Both the position numbers and the translations under genes were made by a program. Positions 12,440-24,240 of a stretch of DNA of 64,000 nucleotides are shown here, one piece after another; within the stretch, counting starts at the first letter, position 1; the number at the start of each line of letters is the position of its first letter. Under the pieces are notes generated by a model. That model saw nothing but the letters and a program-made list of their open reading frames with translations, did no database searches and had not been told where the DNA came from. Location: NCBI RefSeq assembly GCF_050003625.1, contig NC_134397.1, positions 278,622,070 to 278,686,069 on the forward strand, written 5' to 3'. The DNA is from Haematobia irritans. Its lineage: Eukaryota > Arthropoda > Insecta > Diptera > Muscidae.

Positions 12440-15400
12440 TAAAGAATGGCTGGTTGCAAAAATAAGTGGTAATAAATTGATTTGTTTAAAGTATGAAATT
12501 GGAGATAGATAGATTGATAAAACTGGTACCACATATAGCTCTCGTCGAGTGCTATCAGAAAGTACAAGAGTTATATTCCAAATTCATTTCAGATGCGAGA
12601 AATTTTGAAATTTTAGAAATCTGGAATGGCCCACTGTGCTGGAATGGAAAAAGATAGGTTAATGAAACTGGTACCACATATAGCCCTCGTCGAGAGCTAT
12701 CAGAATATATACGTGTTGTATTCCGAATCCATTTCAGATTCGAGCAATTTTGAATGTAAAGTTAAATGATAAAAATCTAAAGTGGCCCACTGTGCTGGAT
12801 TACAAATAGATAGGTAAATGAAACTGGTACCACATATAGGCCTTTTTGGGCGCTATTAGAATCTACAAGAGTTATATTCCGAATCCATTTCAGATTCGAG
12901 AAATTTTGACTCTAAAATTAAATTTTAAAAATCTAAAATGGCCCACTGTACTGGAATGGAAAAAGATAGGTCAATGAAACTGGTACCACATATAGCCCTC
13001 GTCGAGAGCTATCAGAATATATAAGCATTATAATTCAAGTCCATTTCAGATTCGAGAAATTTTGATTCAAAAGAAAAATTTTATAAATATGAAATGGCCC
13101 ACTGTGCTGGAATGGAGAATGATAGGCCACTGAAACTGGTTTCACATATAGCCCTCGTCGAGAGCTATTAGAATGTATAATCATTACATTCCAAATTCAT
13201 TTCAAATTCAAGAAATTTTGAAATTAAAATTAAATTTAAATTTCAAAAATATAAACTGGCCCACTGTGCTGGACACGAAAAAGATAGGTCAACCAAACTT
13301 CTACCACAAATAGCCCTTGTCGAGTGCTATAAGAATCTATAGGCATTATATTCCGAATCCATTTCAGATTCGAGAAATTTTGAAATTAAAGTTAAATTTT
13401 AAAAGTCTGAAATGGCCCACTGTGCTGTGGAATGGGGGAAAGATAGGTCAATGAAACTGGTACCACATATAGCCTTCGTCGAGAGGTATCAGAATATATA
13501 ATTGCTATATTCTAAATTTATTTCGAAATATTGTCAAAATTAGAAATAAAATAGACATATTTTCCTTTTGAAATTTACCTCTGTGACTGCGTAGCAAAAT
13601 GTGTTAAACCTCGCTGTTATTAATATAACATAACATACTTTACTCTGAGAGCCGCTCTCTTGATTCGACTCTCAACAGATATTGTGAAAATAACATAGCA
13701 GTGTCTCACTATTAACTCAAGTATTTTTGAAATTAAATTTTAAAATAGAAAAACTAAATTTTTTCAAAATCGTAAAAAGATAGGCGAATGAAATTAACGT
13801 CAATAATAGCTCTTATCTAGACCTATCAGAATATATAAGCATCATATTACGAATCCATTTCAGATTCGAGAAATTTTGAATGTAAAGTAAAATTGTAAAA
13901 ATCTCAAATGACCCACTGTGGTGGACACGAACAAGATAGGTTAATGAAACTAGTACCATATATAACCCTCGTCGAGAGCTATTAGAATATATAAGCGTTA
14001 TATTCCAAATCCATTTCAGATTCGAGAAATTTTGAAATTAAAGTTAAATTTTAAAAATCTCAATTGGCCCACTGTGCTGGAATGGGGAAAGATAGGTTAA
14101 TGAAACTGGTACCACATATAGCCCTCGTCGAGAGCTATTAGAGTATATAGGGGTTATATTCCAAATCCATTTCAGATTCGAGAAAATTTGAAATTAAAGT
14201 TAAATTTTAAAAATATGAAATGGCCCACTGTGCTGGAATGGAGAAAGATAGGTCAATGAAACTGGTACCACATATAGCCCTCGTTGAGAGCTATCAGAAT
14301 TTATAAGCACTATATTCCAAATCCATTTCAAATTCGAGAAATTTTGACTCTAAAATTAAATTTTAAAAATCTAAAATGGCCCACTGTGCTGGAATGGGAA
14401 AAGATAGGTTAATGAAACTGGTAGTACAAACAGCCCTCGTCGAGAGCTATCAGAATTTATAAGCATTATATTCCAAATCCATTTCAGATTCGAAAAATTT
14501 TGAAATTAAAGTTAAATTTTAAAAATCCAAAATGGCCCACTGTGCTGGAATGGAGAAAGATAGGTCAATGAAACTGGTACCACATATAGCCCTCGTTGAG
14601 AGCTATCAGAATATATAAGCATTATATTCCGAATAAATTTCAGATTGGAGAAAGCGTGAAATTAAAGTTAACTTTTAAAAATTTAAATGGCCCACTGTGC
14701 TGGACACGAAAAAGATAGGTTCATAAAACTGGTACCACTTATAGCCCTCGTCGGGAGCTATCATAATATGTAAGCATTATATTCCGAATCCATTTCAGAT
14801 TTGAGAAATTTTGAATGTAAAATTATATGATAAAAATTTAAAGTGGCCCACTGGCCGGACTGCAAATAGATAGGTAACTGAAACTGGTAGCACATATAGT
14901 CCTCATTGAGTACTATCAAAATATATAATTGTAATATTCTAAATTTATTTCGAAATATTGCGAAAATTAATAAAAAAAATAGACATATTTTCCTTTTAAA
15001 ATATACCTCTGTGACTGTTTAGCAAAATATGTTATCCGTCGCTATTATTAAAATAACATAACATAACATACTTTACTATGAGACTCGCTCTCTTGTTTTG
15101 TTTACAGATTCGACTCTTAACAGATGTTGTAAAAATAACATAGCAGTGTCTCCCCATTACCTCATGTATTTTTGAAGTTAAATTTTAAAATAGAAAAATT
15201 CAATTTTTTCAAAATCGTAAAAAGATAGGCGAATGAAATTAACGTCAATAATAGTTCTTATCTAGATCTATCAGAATATGTAAGCAGTATATTCCGAATC
15301 CATTTGAGATTGGAGAAATTGTGAATATAGAGTTAAATTTTAAAAATCTCAAATGACCCACTGTGGTGGACACGAACAATATAGGTTAATGAAACTAGTA

Positions 15401-16260
15401 CCATATATAACCCTCGTCGAGAGCTATTAGAATATATAAGCATTATATTCCAAATCCATTTCAGATTCGAGAAATTTTGAAATTAAAGTTAAATTTTAAA
15501 AATCTCAAATGGCCCACTGTGTTGGAATGGGGAAAGATAGGTTAATGAAACTGGTAGTACAAATAGCCCTCATCGAGAGCTATCAGAATTTATAAGCATT
15601 ATATTCCGAATCCATTTCAGATTGGAGAAATTTTGAATGTAAAGTTAAATTTTAAAAATCTCAAATGACCCACTGTGGTGGACACGAAAAAGATAGGTTA
15701 ATGAAACTAGTACCATATATAACCCTCGTCGAGAGCTATCTGAATATGTAAGCATTACATTCCAAATCCATTTCAGATTCGAGAAATTTTGAAATTACAT
15801 TTTGAAATTAAAGTTAAATTTTAAAAATCTCAAATGGCCCACTGTGTTGGAATGGGGAAAGATAGGTTAATGAAACTGGTAGTACAAATAGCCCTCGTCG
15901 AGAGCTATCAGAATTTATAAGCATTATATTCCGAATCCATTTCAGATTGGAGAAATTTTGAATGTAAAGTTAAATTTTAAAAATCTCAAATGACCCACTG
16001 TGGTGGACACGAAAAAGATAGGTTAATGAAACTAGTACCATATAAAACCCTCATCGAGAGCTATCTGAATATGTAAGCATTACATTCCAAATCCATTTCA
16101 GATTCGAGAAATTTTGAAATTAAAGTTAAATTTTAACAATATGAAATGGCCCCCTGTGCTGGAATGGAGAAAGATAGGTCAATGAAACTGGTACCACATA
16201 TAGCCCTCGTTGAGAGCTATCAGAATATATATTTGCTATATTCTAAATTTATTTCGAAAT
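12440..16260 (+). repeat. About 156-bp tandem array, left arm of the foldback element
   Basis: Successive 'gatagg...aatgaaactggtacc' starts at 12653, 12809, 12965, 13121 and 13283 give a period near 156 bp. Each unit has 'gccctcgtcgagagctat', 'tccatttcagattcgag' and 'tggcccactgtgctgg'. A distinct segment containing 'acctctgtgactg' interrupts the array at about 13500-13740, 14930-15190 and 16235-16318, giving a higher-order period of about 1.3-1.4 kb. Confidence 0.85.
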
Positions 16261-16319
16261 ATTGTCAAAATTAGAAATAAATTACGACATATTTTCCTTT
16301 TGAAATTTACCTCTGTGAC

Positions 16320-17295
16320 TGAATTTTGCTGAAACTTTATTTCTATACAGAAAATTTTGCCAAAATTTTATTTCTATAGAAAATTTTGTCAACATTTTAT
16401 TTCTATAGACAATTTTGCCGAAACTTTATTTCTATATAGAAAATTTTGCCAAAATCATATTTCTATAGCAAAATTTTATTTCTATATAAAAATTTTGTCA
16501 AAATTTTATTTCTATAGACAATTTTGCCGAAACTTTAATTTTATTTAGAAAATTTTGCCAAAATTATATTATATCTATAAAAAATTTTGTCAAAATTTAC
16601 TTCCGTAGGAAATTTGTTCTTTTTTTCTATAGAAAATTTTGTGAAAAAAAAATTTTAATAGAAAATTTTGTACAAATATTTTATTTCTATAGAAAAATTT
16701 TCAAGATTTCTATAAAAAATTTCGTAAAAATTTTATTTCTATAGAAAATCTTGTCAAGATTTTATTTCCATTAAAAAAAAAATTGTGAACATTGTATGTC
16801 TATACAAAATGTTTGCAAAATTTTATTTGTTTAGACATTTTTTGCAAAATTTTATGTCTATAGAAATTTTTTTCAAAATTTTATTTCTATAGACAATTTT
16901 GTCAAAATTTTTTTCCATAGAAAAATTTTGTCAAAATTTTTTTCCATAGAAAAATATTGTCAACATTTTTTTCTAAAGAAAAATTTGTCAAAATTTCTAT
17001 AAAAAATTTCGTAAAAATTTTATTTCTATAGAAAATCTTGTCAAGTTTTTATTTCCATTGAAACAAAATTTGTGAACATTTTATGTCTATAGAAAATGTT
17101 TGCAAAATTTTATTTCTATAGAAAATTTTGTCAACATTTTATTTTTATAGACAATCTTGTCAAAATTTTATTTCTATAGAAAATTTTGTCAAAATTTTAT
17201 TTCTATAGGAAATTTTGTCAAAATTCTATTTCAATGGAAATCGATGTCAAAATTTTATTTCTATAATTTTGCCGAAACTTTTTTTCTATATAGAA
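16320..17295 (+). repeat. 29-bp minisatellite forming the foldback loop
   Basis: A degenerate tandem array of 'atttctatagaaaattttgt'-type units of about 28-29 bp. It contains the palindrome TTTCTATAGAAA. The same minisatellite family occurs at 41157-41720 and, inverted, at 48388-49070. The 63-aa frame here is only a translation of the repeat. Confidence 0.8.
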
Positions 17296-19130
17296 AATTT
17301 TGAATCTGAAATGGATTTGGAATATAACGCCTATATACTCTAATAGCTCTCGACGAGGGCTATATGTGGTACCAGTTTCATTAACCTATCTTTCCCCATT
17401 CCAGCACAGTGGGCCAATTGAGATTTTTAAAATTTAACTTTAATTTCAAAATTTCTCGAATCTGAAATGGATTTGGAATATAACCCCTATATACTCTAAT
17501 AGCTCTCGACGAGGGCTATATGTGGTACCAGTTTCATTAACCTATCTTTCCCCATTCCAGCACAGTGGGCCAATTGAGATTTTTAAAATTTAACTTTAAT
17601 TTCAAAATTTCTCGAATCTGAAATGGATTTGGAATATAACGCTTATATATTCTAATAGCTCTCGACGAGGGTTATATATGGTACTAGTTTCATTAACCTA
17701 TCTTGTTCGTGTCCACCACAGTGGGTCATTTGAGATTTTTACAATTTTACTTTACATTCAAAATTTCTCGAATCTGAAATGGATTCGTAATATGATGCTT
17801 ATATATTCTGATAGGTCTAGATAAGAGCTATTATTGACGTTAATTTCATTCGCCTATCTTTTTACGATTTTGAAAAAATTTAGTTTTTCTATTTTAAAAT
17901 TTAATTTCAAAAATACTTGAGTTAATAGTGAGACACTGCTATGTTATTTTCACAATATCTGTTGAGAGTCGAATCAAGAGAGCGGCTCTCAGAGTAAAGT
18001 ATGTTATGTTATATTAATAACAGCGAGGTTTAACACATTTTGCTACGCAGTCACAGAGGTAAATTTCAAAAGGAAAATATGTCTATTTTATTTCTAATTT
18101 TGACAATATAAATTTAGAGTATAGCAATTATATATTCTGATACCTCTCGACGAAGGCTATATGTGGTACCAGTTTCATTGACCTATCTTTCCCCCATTCC
18201 ACAGCACAGTGGGCCATTTCAGACTTTTAAAATTTAACTTTAATTTCAAAATTTCTCGAATCTGAAATGGATTCGGAATATAATGCCTATAGATTCTTAT
18301 AGCACTCGACAAGGGCTATTTGTGGTAGAAGTTTGGTTGACCTATCTTTTTCGTGTCCAGCACAGTGGGCCAGTTTATATTTTTGAAATTTAAATTTAAT
18401 TTTAATTTCAAAATTTCTTGAATTTGAAATGAATTTGGAATGTAATGATTATACATTCTAATAGCTCTCGACGAGGGCTATATGTGAAACCAGTTTCAGT
18501 GGCCTATCATTCTCCATTCCAGCACAGTGGGCCATTTCATATTTATAAAATTTTTCTTTTGAATCAAAATTTCTCGAATCTGAAATGGACTTGAATTATA
18601 ATGCTTATATATTCTGATAGCTCTCGACGAGGGCTATATGTGGTACCAGTTTCATTGACCTATCTTTTTCCATTCCAGTACAGTGGGCCATTTTAGATTT
18701 TTAAAATTTAATTTTAGAGTCAAAATTTCTCGAATCTGAAATGGATTCGGAATATAACTCTTGTAGATTCTAATAGCGCCCAAAAAGGCCTATATGTGGT
18801 ACCAGTTTCATTTACCTATCTATTTGTAATCCAGCACAGTGGGCCACTTTAGATTTTTATCATTTAACTTTACATTCAAAATTGCTCGAATCTGAAATGG
18901 ATTCGGAATACAACACGTATATATTCTGATAGCTCTCGACGAGGGCTATATGTGGTACCAGTTTCATTAACCTATCTTTTTCCATTCCAGCACAGTGGGC
19001 CATTCCAGATTTCTAAAATTTCAAAATTTCTCGCATCTGAAATGAATTTGGAATATAACTCTTGTACTTTCTGATAGCACTCGACGAGAGCTATATGTGG
19101 TACCAGTTTTATCAACCTATCTATCTCCAA
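17296..19130 (-). repeat. About 156-bp tandem array, right arm of the foldback element
   Basis: This is the inverted counterpart of the left array. It carries one copy of the 'acctctgtgactg' spacer segment (about 17870-18115). It is shorter than the left arm, which has extra units on its inner side. Confidence 0.85.
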
Positions 19131-19495
19131 TTTCATACTTTAAACAAATCAATTTATTACCACTTATTTTTGCAACCAGCCATTCTTTAACAGTTCTGAG
19201 ATATATACTCCCAATATTCCTTTAAGTTAGTTATTACTCATTGTGTTTTCTATTATTATTGAGTTGTTTTTTAATTTTAATGCACATACAACGCCATTTT
19301 TTAAGTTTTAATCTAAAATTAAATTCAAATTTCCAATTTTTTTACATAAAAGAGCTCTGTTAACCGTTAACATAGCTCTGTTAACCTGTTAAAATTGCTC
19401 TGTTAAAGTTAAATTTTAAAATTTATCTTCACACACATGGGTTTCCATCTCCCCCTACCAAATACCATGCAGTATTTATTCAAACCATGATTATA

Positions 19496-20428
19496 AAGGG
19501 TGATTTGTTAAGAGCTTGATAACTTTTTTAAAAAAAAAAACGCATAAAATTTGCAAAATCTCATCGGTTCTTTATTTGAAACGTTAGATTGGTCCATGAC
19601 ATTTACTTTTTGAAGATAATTTCATTTAAATGTTGACCGCGGCTGCGTCTTAGGTGGTCCATTCGGAAAGTCCAATTTTGGGCAACTTTTTCGAGCATTT
19701 CGGCCGGAATAGCCCGAATTTCTTCGGAAATGTTGTCTTCCAAAGCTGGAATAGTTGCTGGCTTATTTCTGTAGACTTTAGACTTGACGTAGCCCCACAA
19801 AAAATAGTCTAAAGGCGTCAAATCGCATGATCTTGGTGGCCAACTTACCGGTCCATTTCTTGAGATGAATTGTTCTCCGAAGTTTTCCCTCAAAATGGCC
19901 ATAGAATCGCGAGCTGTGTGGCATGTAGCGCCATCTTGTTGAAACCACATGTCAACCAAGTTCAGTTCTTCCATTTTTGGCAACAAAAAGTTTGTTAGCA
20001 TCGAACGATAGCGATCGCCATTCACCGTAACGTTGCGTCCAACAGCATCTTTGAAAAAATACGGTCCAATGATTCCACCAGCGTACAAACCACACCAAAC
20101 AGTGCATTTTTCGGGATGCATGGGCAGTTCTTGAACGGCTTCTGGTTGCTCTTCACTCCAAATGCGGCAATTTTGCTTATTTACGTAGCCATTCAACCAG
20201 AAATGAGCCTCATCGCTGAACAAAATTTGTCGATAAAAAAGCGGATTTTCTGCCACTGATTTTGGTAATAAAATTCAATGATTTGCAAGCGTTGCTCGTT
20301 AGTAAGTCTATTCATGATGAAATGTCAAAGCATACTGAGCATCTTTCTCTTTGACACCATGTCTGAAATCCCACGTGATCTGTCAAATACTAATGCATGA
20401 AAATCCTAACCTCAAAAGAATCACCCTT
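19496..20428 (-). mobile_element. Tc1/mariner-superfamily element, internally deleted
   Basis: The 933-bp element is flanked by TA (19494-19495 and 20429-20430) and ends in the inverted repeat AAGGGTGATT...AATCACCCTT. Duplication copy 1 has the uninterrupted site (10904-10905). It encodes a broken transposase on the minus strand. It sits in copy 2 only, so it arrived after the duplication. Confidence 0.9.
19603..20313 (-). pseudogene. Truncated mariner-type transposase
   Basis: The minus strand begins with MNRLTNEQRLQIIEFYYQNQ near 20313. It then jumps frame into AENPLFYRQILFSDEAHFW, so the DNA-binding helix-turn-helix region and linker have been deleted. The catalytic part is intact in an open frame of about 217 codons: SDEAHF (first Asp), QQDGATCHTA (second Asp) and RSCDLTPLDYFLWG (third Asp). 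I count 36 residues between the second and third Asp. It cannot make a working enzyme as it stands, because the N-terminal domain is gone. The 217-codon frame opens with GTG rather than ATG. Confidence 0.85.
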
Positions 20429-21193
20429 TATATCATTGAATTAATATTCTGGTTTCTTTCCATATATAAGAATTTATTTTTTCTCTTTTTGAGGTATCTT
20501 CACAATGAGCACACATTGTAGCTTTTATCCCCTACGAAAATGTTGCTAGCTACGCCAATGTTTAATAGATAATTGTGACAAATAAAAATAAAAATTCAAA
20601 ATAAAATTTTTTATACCAAAAATTTTGAATTTTTCAATTTGCTTTAAATTTATGACACAAAAGTATCGAAATAAATTGTCCTCATAATTCTTGCGGACCG
20701 TATCATATTTCGAAGCATACATCGATCACTTCCAGATTTTCTCTATTTTAAATTTCCATCTTGTTGAACTTGTTGTTCAACAAGTGAGAAATTTAATTCA
20801 ATTTGACTGACAATCATAGTTTCAATATAGCGGCTGACATTTTTGTTTTTATAATACTAAAACTACCTTACTAAATCTGCCTTGAGTAATATCTTCTTAT
20901 TGAACAAAAATATCATAAATGACAAGTACACCCTCAAAAAAAAAAAAAAAATCGCCGCTGTAATATACTCGTATACTCCCAAACATATTCTGCTTCAAGC
21001 ATATATATAATTTGAGAATGTATTCAAACAAAAAAATTTTTGCACTGTGCAAACATATTATGTTTCACCCTAAGCATATCTTTTTTAAAGGTCCCAAATG
21101 GCCGATAAGCAATCATGAACGTTTACTCAGCAACCTATACTTTTATTTGTTCTAATTACACTTGCAGTTTTATATATCTTTCGTTATCTATCT

Positions 21194-21514
21194 TCGTCGC
21201 CATCTTAATATTTTTTCTCTACTTTCACTCACTCTCTCTGACGTATCTAAAGGAAAAATTCCAGAATTGCAAAAAATGGAAGCGGATATCAAGGTCCGCG
21301 CATTTGTGATAAAATTTACTAATTTTAAGAAACGCTGAACTTTTTCGTGGGAATTACATATCTTGTAGATCTTTATGCTTCATTTCCCTTTTTTAGTTCA
21401 TTTAACTAAAAAAATTAATAAAGTCAAAGAAACTTTATCGGAGGAGACAAAACACAATTTAGCAAGACAGGCCTTTGCAAGTATAGTTCAGTTGCTCATG
21501 TTTAAAATAAAATA
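21194..21514. other. Unclassified sequence after the duplication
   Basis: There is a pyrimidine-rich stretch ('actcactctctctgacg') and no convincing gene. The two 64-codon frames here overlap repeats and have no recognisable features. Confidence 0.3.
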
Positions 21515-21515
21515 C

Positions 21516-21985
21516 TACACCCAGAAAAAAGGGGCTCTAATGCCAACTGAACTTTATTTTAGTTCATGAAGATTAATTGATTTTAGTTAAATTTTGCACA
21601 ATATGAGTAAATGTTCCTTATTTGAATAATTTTTTGCTAACTTTAATGACGTGAACTAAAAATAAGAAAAAAAATTGTATACAAATATAGTGCACAATTT
21701 TACTAAAAAATAAAATAGTTCATATTTTCCTAAAATGGCAGAAGTTTGCTTAAATTGAGTTCATAAGTCTCTCAAATGAGTAAATTTTACTAAAATTATA
21801 CCTGTCATGAACTTCGTATAGCGCTAAAGACATTTTAACAATTTTTAAATCCAATTTTTTCTTTCAACATATGAAATTTTCTTCAATTTGACAAAAATTA
21901 TTAACCTCTTTGTAACATGTTGCAATTAGAAAACTATTTTAGTTAAAATTTTCTAAAATAAACTTTTTCACTTTTTTTGGGTGTA
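21516..21985. mobile_element. TA-flanked MITE with CACCCA ends
   Basis: Ends are TACACCCAGAAAAAA on the left and TTTTTTTGGGTGTA on the right, so the inverted CACCC is bordered by TA on each side. The interior matches the 'tgaacttcgtatagcgctaa' MITE family seen at about 32150-32754, 33359-33801 and 62111-62606. There is no coding capacity. Confidence 0.65.
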
Positions 21986-22303
21986 TACAGTTACGTTTTT
22001 TGCTTGATGGACTTTATTAATGTATGGGCCTATTATGTATGCTAACAATTAGGGCAAACAAAATCCAAAAGAAAAAAGGGGAAAGTTACATTTATTGTAT
22101 TTATGACGTTTTAATATATATTATATAAAGTACATATTTTTTCAGTATCGAAAAATATGTATAAATCATATATAAAATAAAAATTTTCAATAACATAATG
22201 CATTCATTAGTACCCCCTCAAAACCAGTATTTTTTTTTCAGTTATGAACTTTTTTCATACAATTTACGAATTCCGTGTTTGGAAAATTTTTGTGAACACT
22301 ATT

Positions 22304-22352
22304 CTGAGCACGGCCGGGGCCTTGGCCACCTAATGGCCCCGGACGTGCTCAG
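22304..22352. other. GC-rich 18-bp hairpin in AT-rich DNA
   Basis: Arms ctgagcacggccggggcc (22304-22321) and ggccccggacgtgctcag (22335-22352) are inverted complements with one mismatch. The loop is 13 bases. The surrounding DNA is strongly AT-rich. Role unknown. Confidence 0.75.
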
Positions 22353-22649
22353 TTTTGGGGCAGTTCTTGGTCATAGAAGATAGTTTTGGATAACATAGGA
22401 AGTTCTTTTAACTCAAATTTAATTATTTCGCTCTTTTCATATATTTAATGGGGATTTTTTTTTTTTTAATTTGTCGAAAAATATATTTAAATCCATTCTA
22501 GAAAAATTGAGAATGTTTGAAAATATTTGTGGTCAAATGTTTGAGACAAGCACTAGAATGCATTAAAAAAAACATAAAAAAGAAATATAAAAATATTTAG
22601 TTGTTATTATTTATATCACCATTTTTTTGCAATTCACAACCAAAACAAT

Positions 22650-22840
22650 GCATTCCTTTTTTGGCGAAAAGTAGCAAAATTTTCTTTTTGGATCCAGAAT
22701 TGGTGCAAAATTGGCGCAGAAGCGATGAATATAACATAGGATTTCCACCATTTCAACAGCTGCATCACTTCTTTAGATGTGCTCCGAATGCATTGTTTTG
22801 GCTTTTTAACAGGGTATATATGCATAGATTTAAATTTTAC
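22650..22840 (+). repeat. Diverged copy of the 'cccagcaaaaaaa' MITE interior
   Basis: It shares 'ctttttggatcc.gaa.tggtgcaaa' and 'ccatttcaacagc' with the elements at 3850-4382 and 57229-57604. No ends were identified. Confidence 0.45.
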
Positions 22841-23639
22841 ATTGTATTTCAACAAATTCATTTGGCCATAAAAATTGTATGTGTTGTTATCAGACTAACA
22901 CAAAAATAAGTACTAATAAATACTAATTATAGTAAAATTGTTATTATTTAAAATTGAGTTTAATCGAAAATTGTATTAACAAATATAGCGGCATGAAAAC
23001 ATTTTCGATTTTTGACAAAATTATCACATTTTAATCAGTTGACATAACTTTATCTACAATGCTCGTAATATAATAAACAGAAATGTTTTGTATATCTAAC
23101 TGGAAATCTAATTAAATGAATGTTAACTCAATCGTATTTATTGTAGATTGTGCAGCAGTATGTAGATAAATTATATAAAAATGGAACTTGCAATTGGTAC
23201 TGAAGTTTGGCGTTAATTAGTGTATAAACACATACATGCGAACAAGTTGACGATACAATTTGTCATCAATAAACCGGCATTAATAGATTTTTAAACATTC
23301 CTCTTGGTAACAGTGTTGACAGAATTTTCCAGGCTCTTGTCCTCAAATTTGGATGCCTTTATTCCCAAAAATCCTCATTTTTAGAATTAATCACAAAAAT
23401 GCCCAATACATTTTTGACAAGTTTTTATGAAAAAATAAAGAACTAGGCTCTGCTGTAGAATATCCGTAATAATTTTTTAAAATTAGAAAAAAATATAAAA
23501 CTTTTATTATGCCAGTTTGCGATGTACAATAAGATCAAGATTTCAAAACGGGTGATCAAAATATCATCCGCGAGAATCATCAAATTTTTATCTTAAGAAA
23601 ATTCCACATAAAAAAATTTCACGAAATTTTTTCCAGTTA
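22841..23639. other. AT-rich sequence with no visible gene
   Basis: I see no long frame, RNA gene or clear repeat boundary in this stretch. Confidence 0.3.
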
Positions 23640-23855
23640 AAATCTTAATTGAGTTTTAAAAAATATTCAATTAAAAATTTAATTGATTCAACAAATTTTT
23701 TTAATTGAAACAAAAATCAACCACACAAATTAATAGTATCAATTAATTTTTTAATTGACTGCCAATTAATTTTTTAATTGATACTATAATTTCTGTGATT
23801 GAAGACATTTCAATTAAAAAATTAATTAGATCAATTCATTTCAGATTTTTTTTTG
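23640..23855. repeat. AATTAATTTTTTAATTG palindromic repeat
   Basis: Same family as 6772-6975 and 54541-54830, with several 'caattaattttttaattg' blocks. It is followed directly by a 'catatatg' family element (about 23885-24235). Confidence 0.5.
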
Positions 23856-24240
23856 TGTGTCAATGTGAAGACTTTGTTAATCATCACCCTCTAAAAAATC
23901 GCTTCTGTAACATATACATTCTGCTTCAAGCACATATAGTTTCAGGATTGGTCCAAACAAAATATTGTTTAATTAAAAATGTTCTTTATGTGTTTGCATT
24001 TTTAAAGCGCCAATAGGTAATTCCATTTTTTTACGTCTCTCTTTCTATACACATATATGTTTATAGGCAATTTATAAATTAATGTATGTTTGCATCGACA
24101 CATATTATATTTAAAAAAATGTTATGTCCCAAACATAATATATTGTTACATATTAACATATCTGTCGCAAACATGTTATGCTAGTTTATGACCATTATAT
24201 GATTTATGACCTTTATAAACCACATAGTAGTCAGGGTATA

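Larger units (their letters stand above)
12191..19438. mobile_element. 7.25-kb foldback element with repeat-built inverted arms
   Basis: The element is flanked by an exact 9-bp direct repeat GGGTTTCCA (12182-12190 and 19439-19447), a sequence present once in duplication copy 1. Its ends are the inverted repeat ATGTGTGTGAAG...CTTCACACACAT, and the inversion continues almost without mismatch for about 2 kb. The left arm (12191-16319) and right arm (17296-19438) consist mostly of about 156-bp tandem units; a minisatellite loop (16320-17295) separates them. Long repeat-built inverted arms plus 9-bp duplication match the foldback class (FB in Drosophila, linked to the Mutator superfamily). No transposase frame is present, so it would need enzyme from elsewhere. 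Confidence 0.85.
11668..21193 (+). repeat. Copy 2 of the tandem duplication, split by two transposons
   Basis: The unit resumes after junction 11668 as three blocks: 11668-12190, 19439-19495 and 20429-21193. They are separated by the foldback element and the mariner-type element. Blocks are near-identical to copy 1. The copy begins with a truncated duplicate of sideroflexin exon 1 (ATG near 11700 on the minus strand, 11 matching codons, then unrelated sequence). Confidence 0.9.

Noticed and set aside
12191..17295. CRISPR-like or centromeric array
   Set aside because: The repeats have no unique spacers, the host is a eukaryote, and the array is bounded by inverted ends with a 9-bp target duplication.
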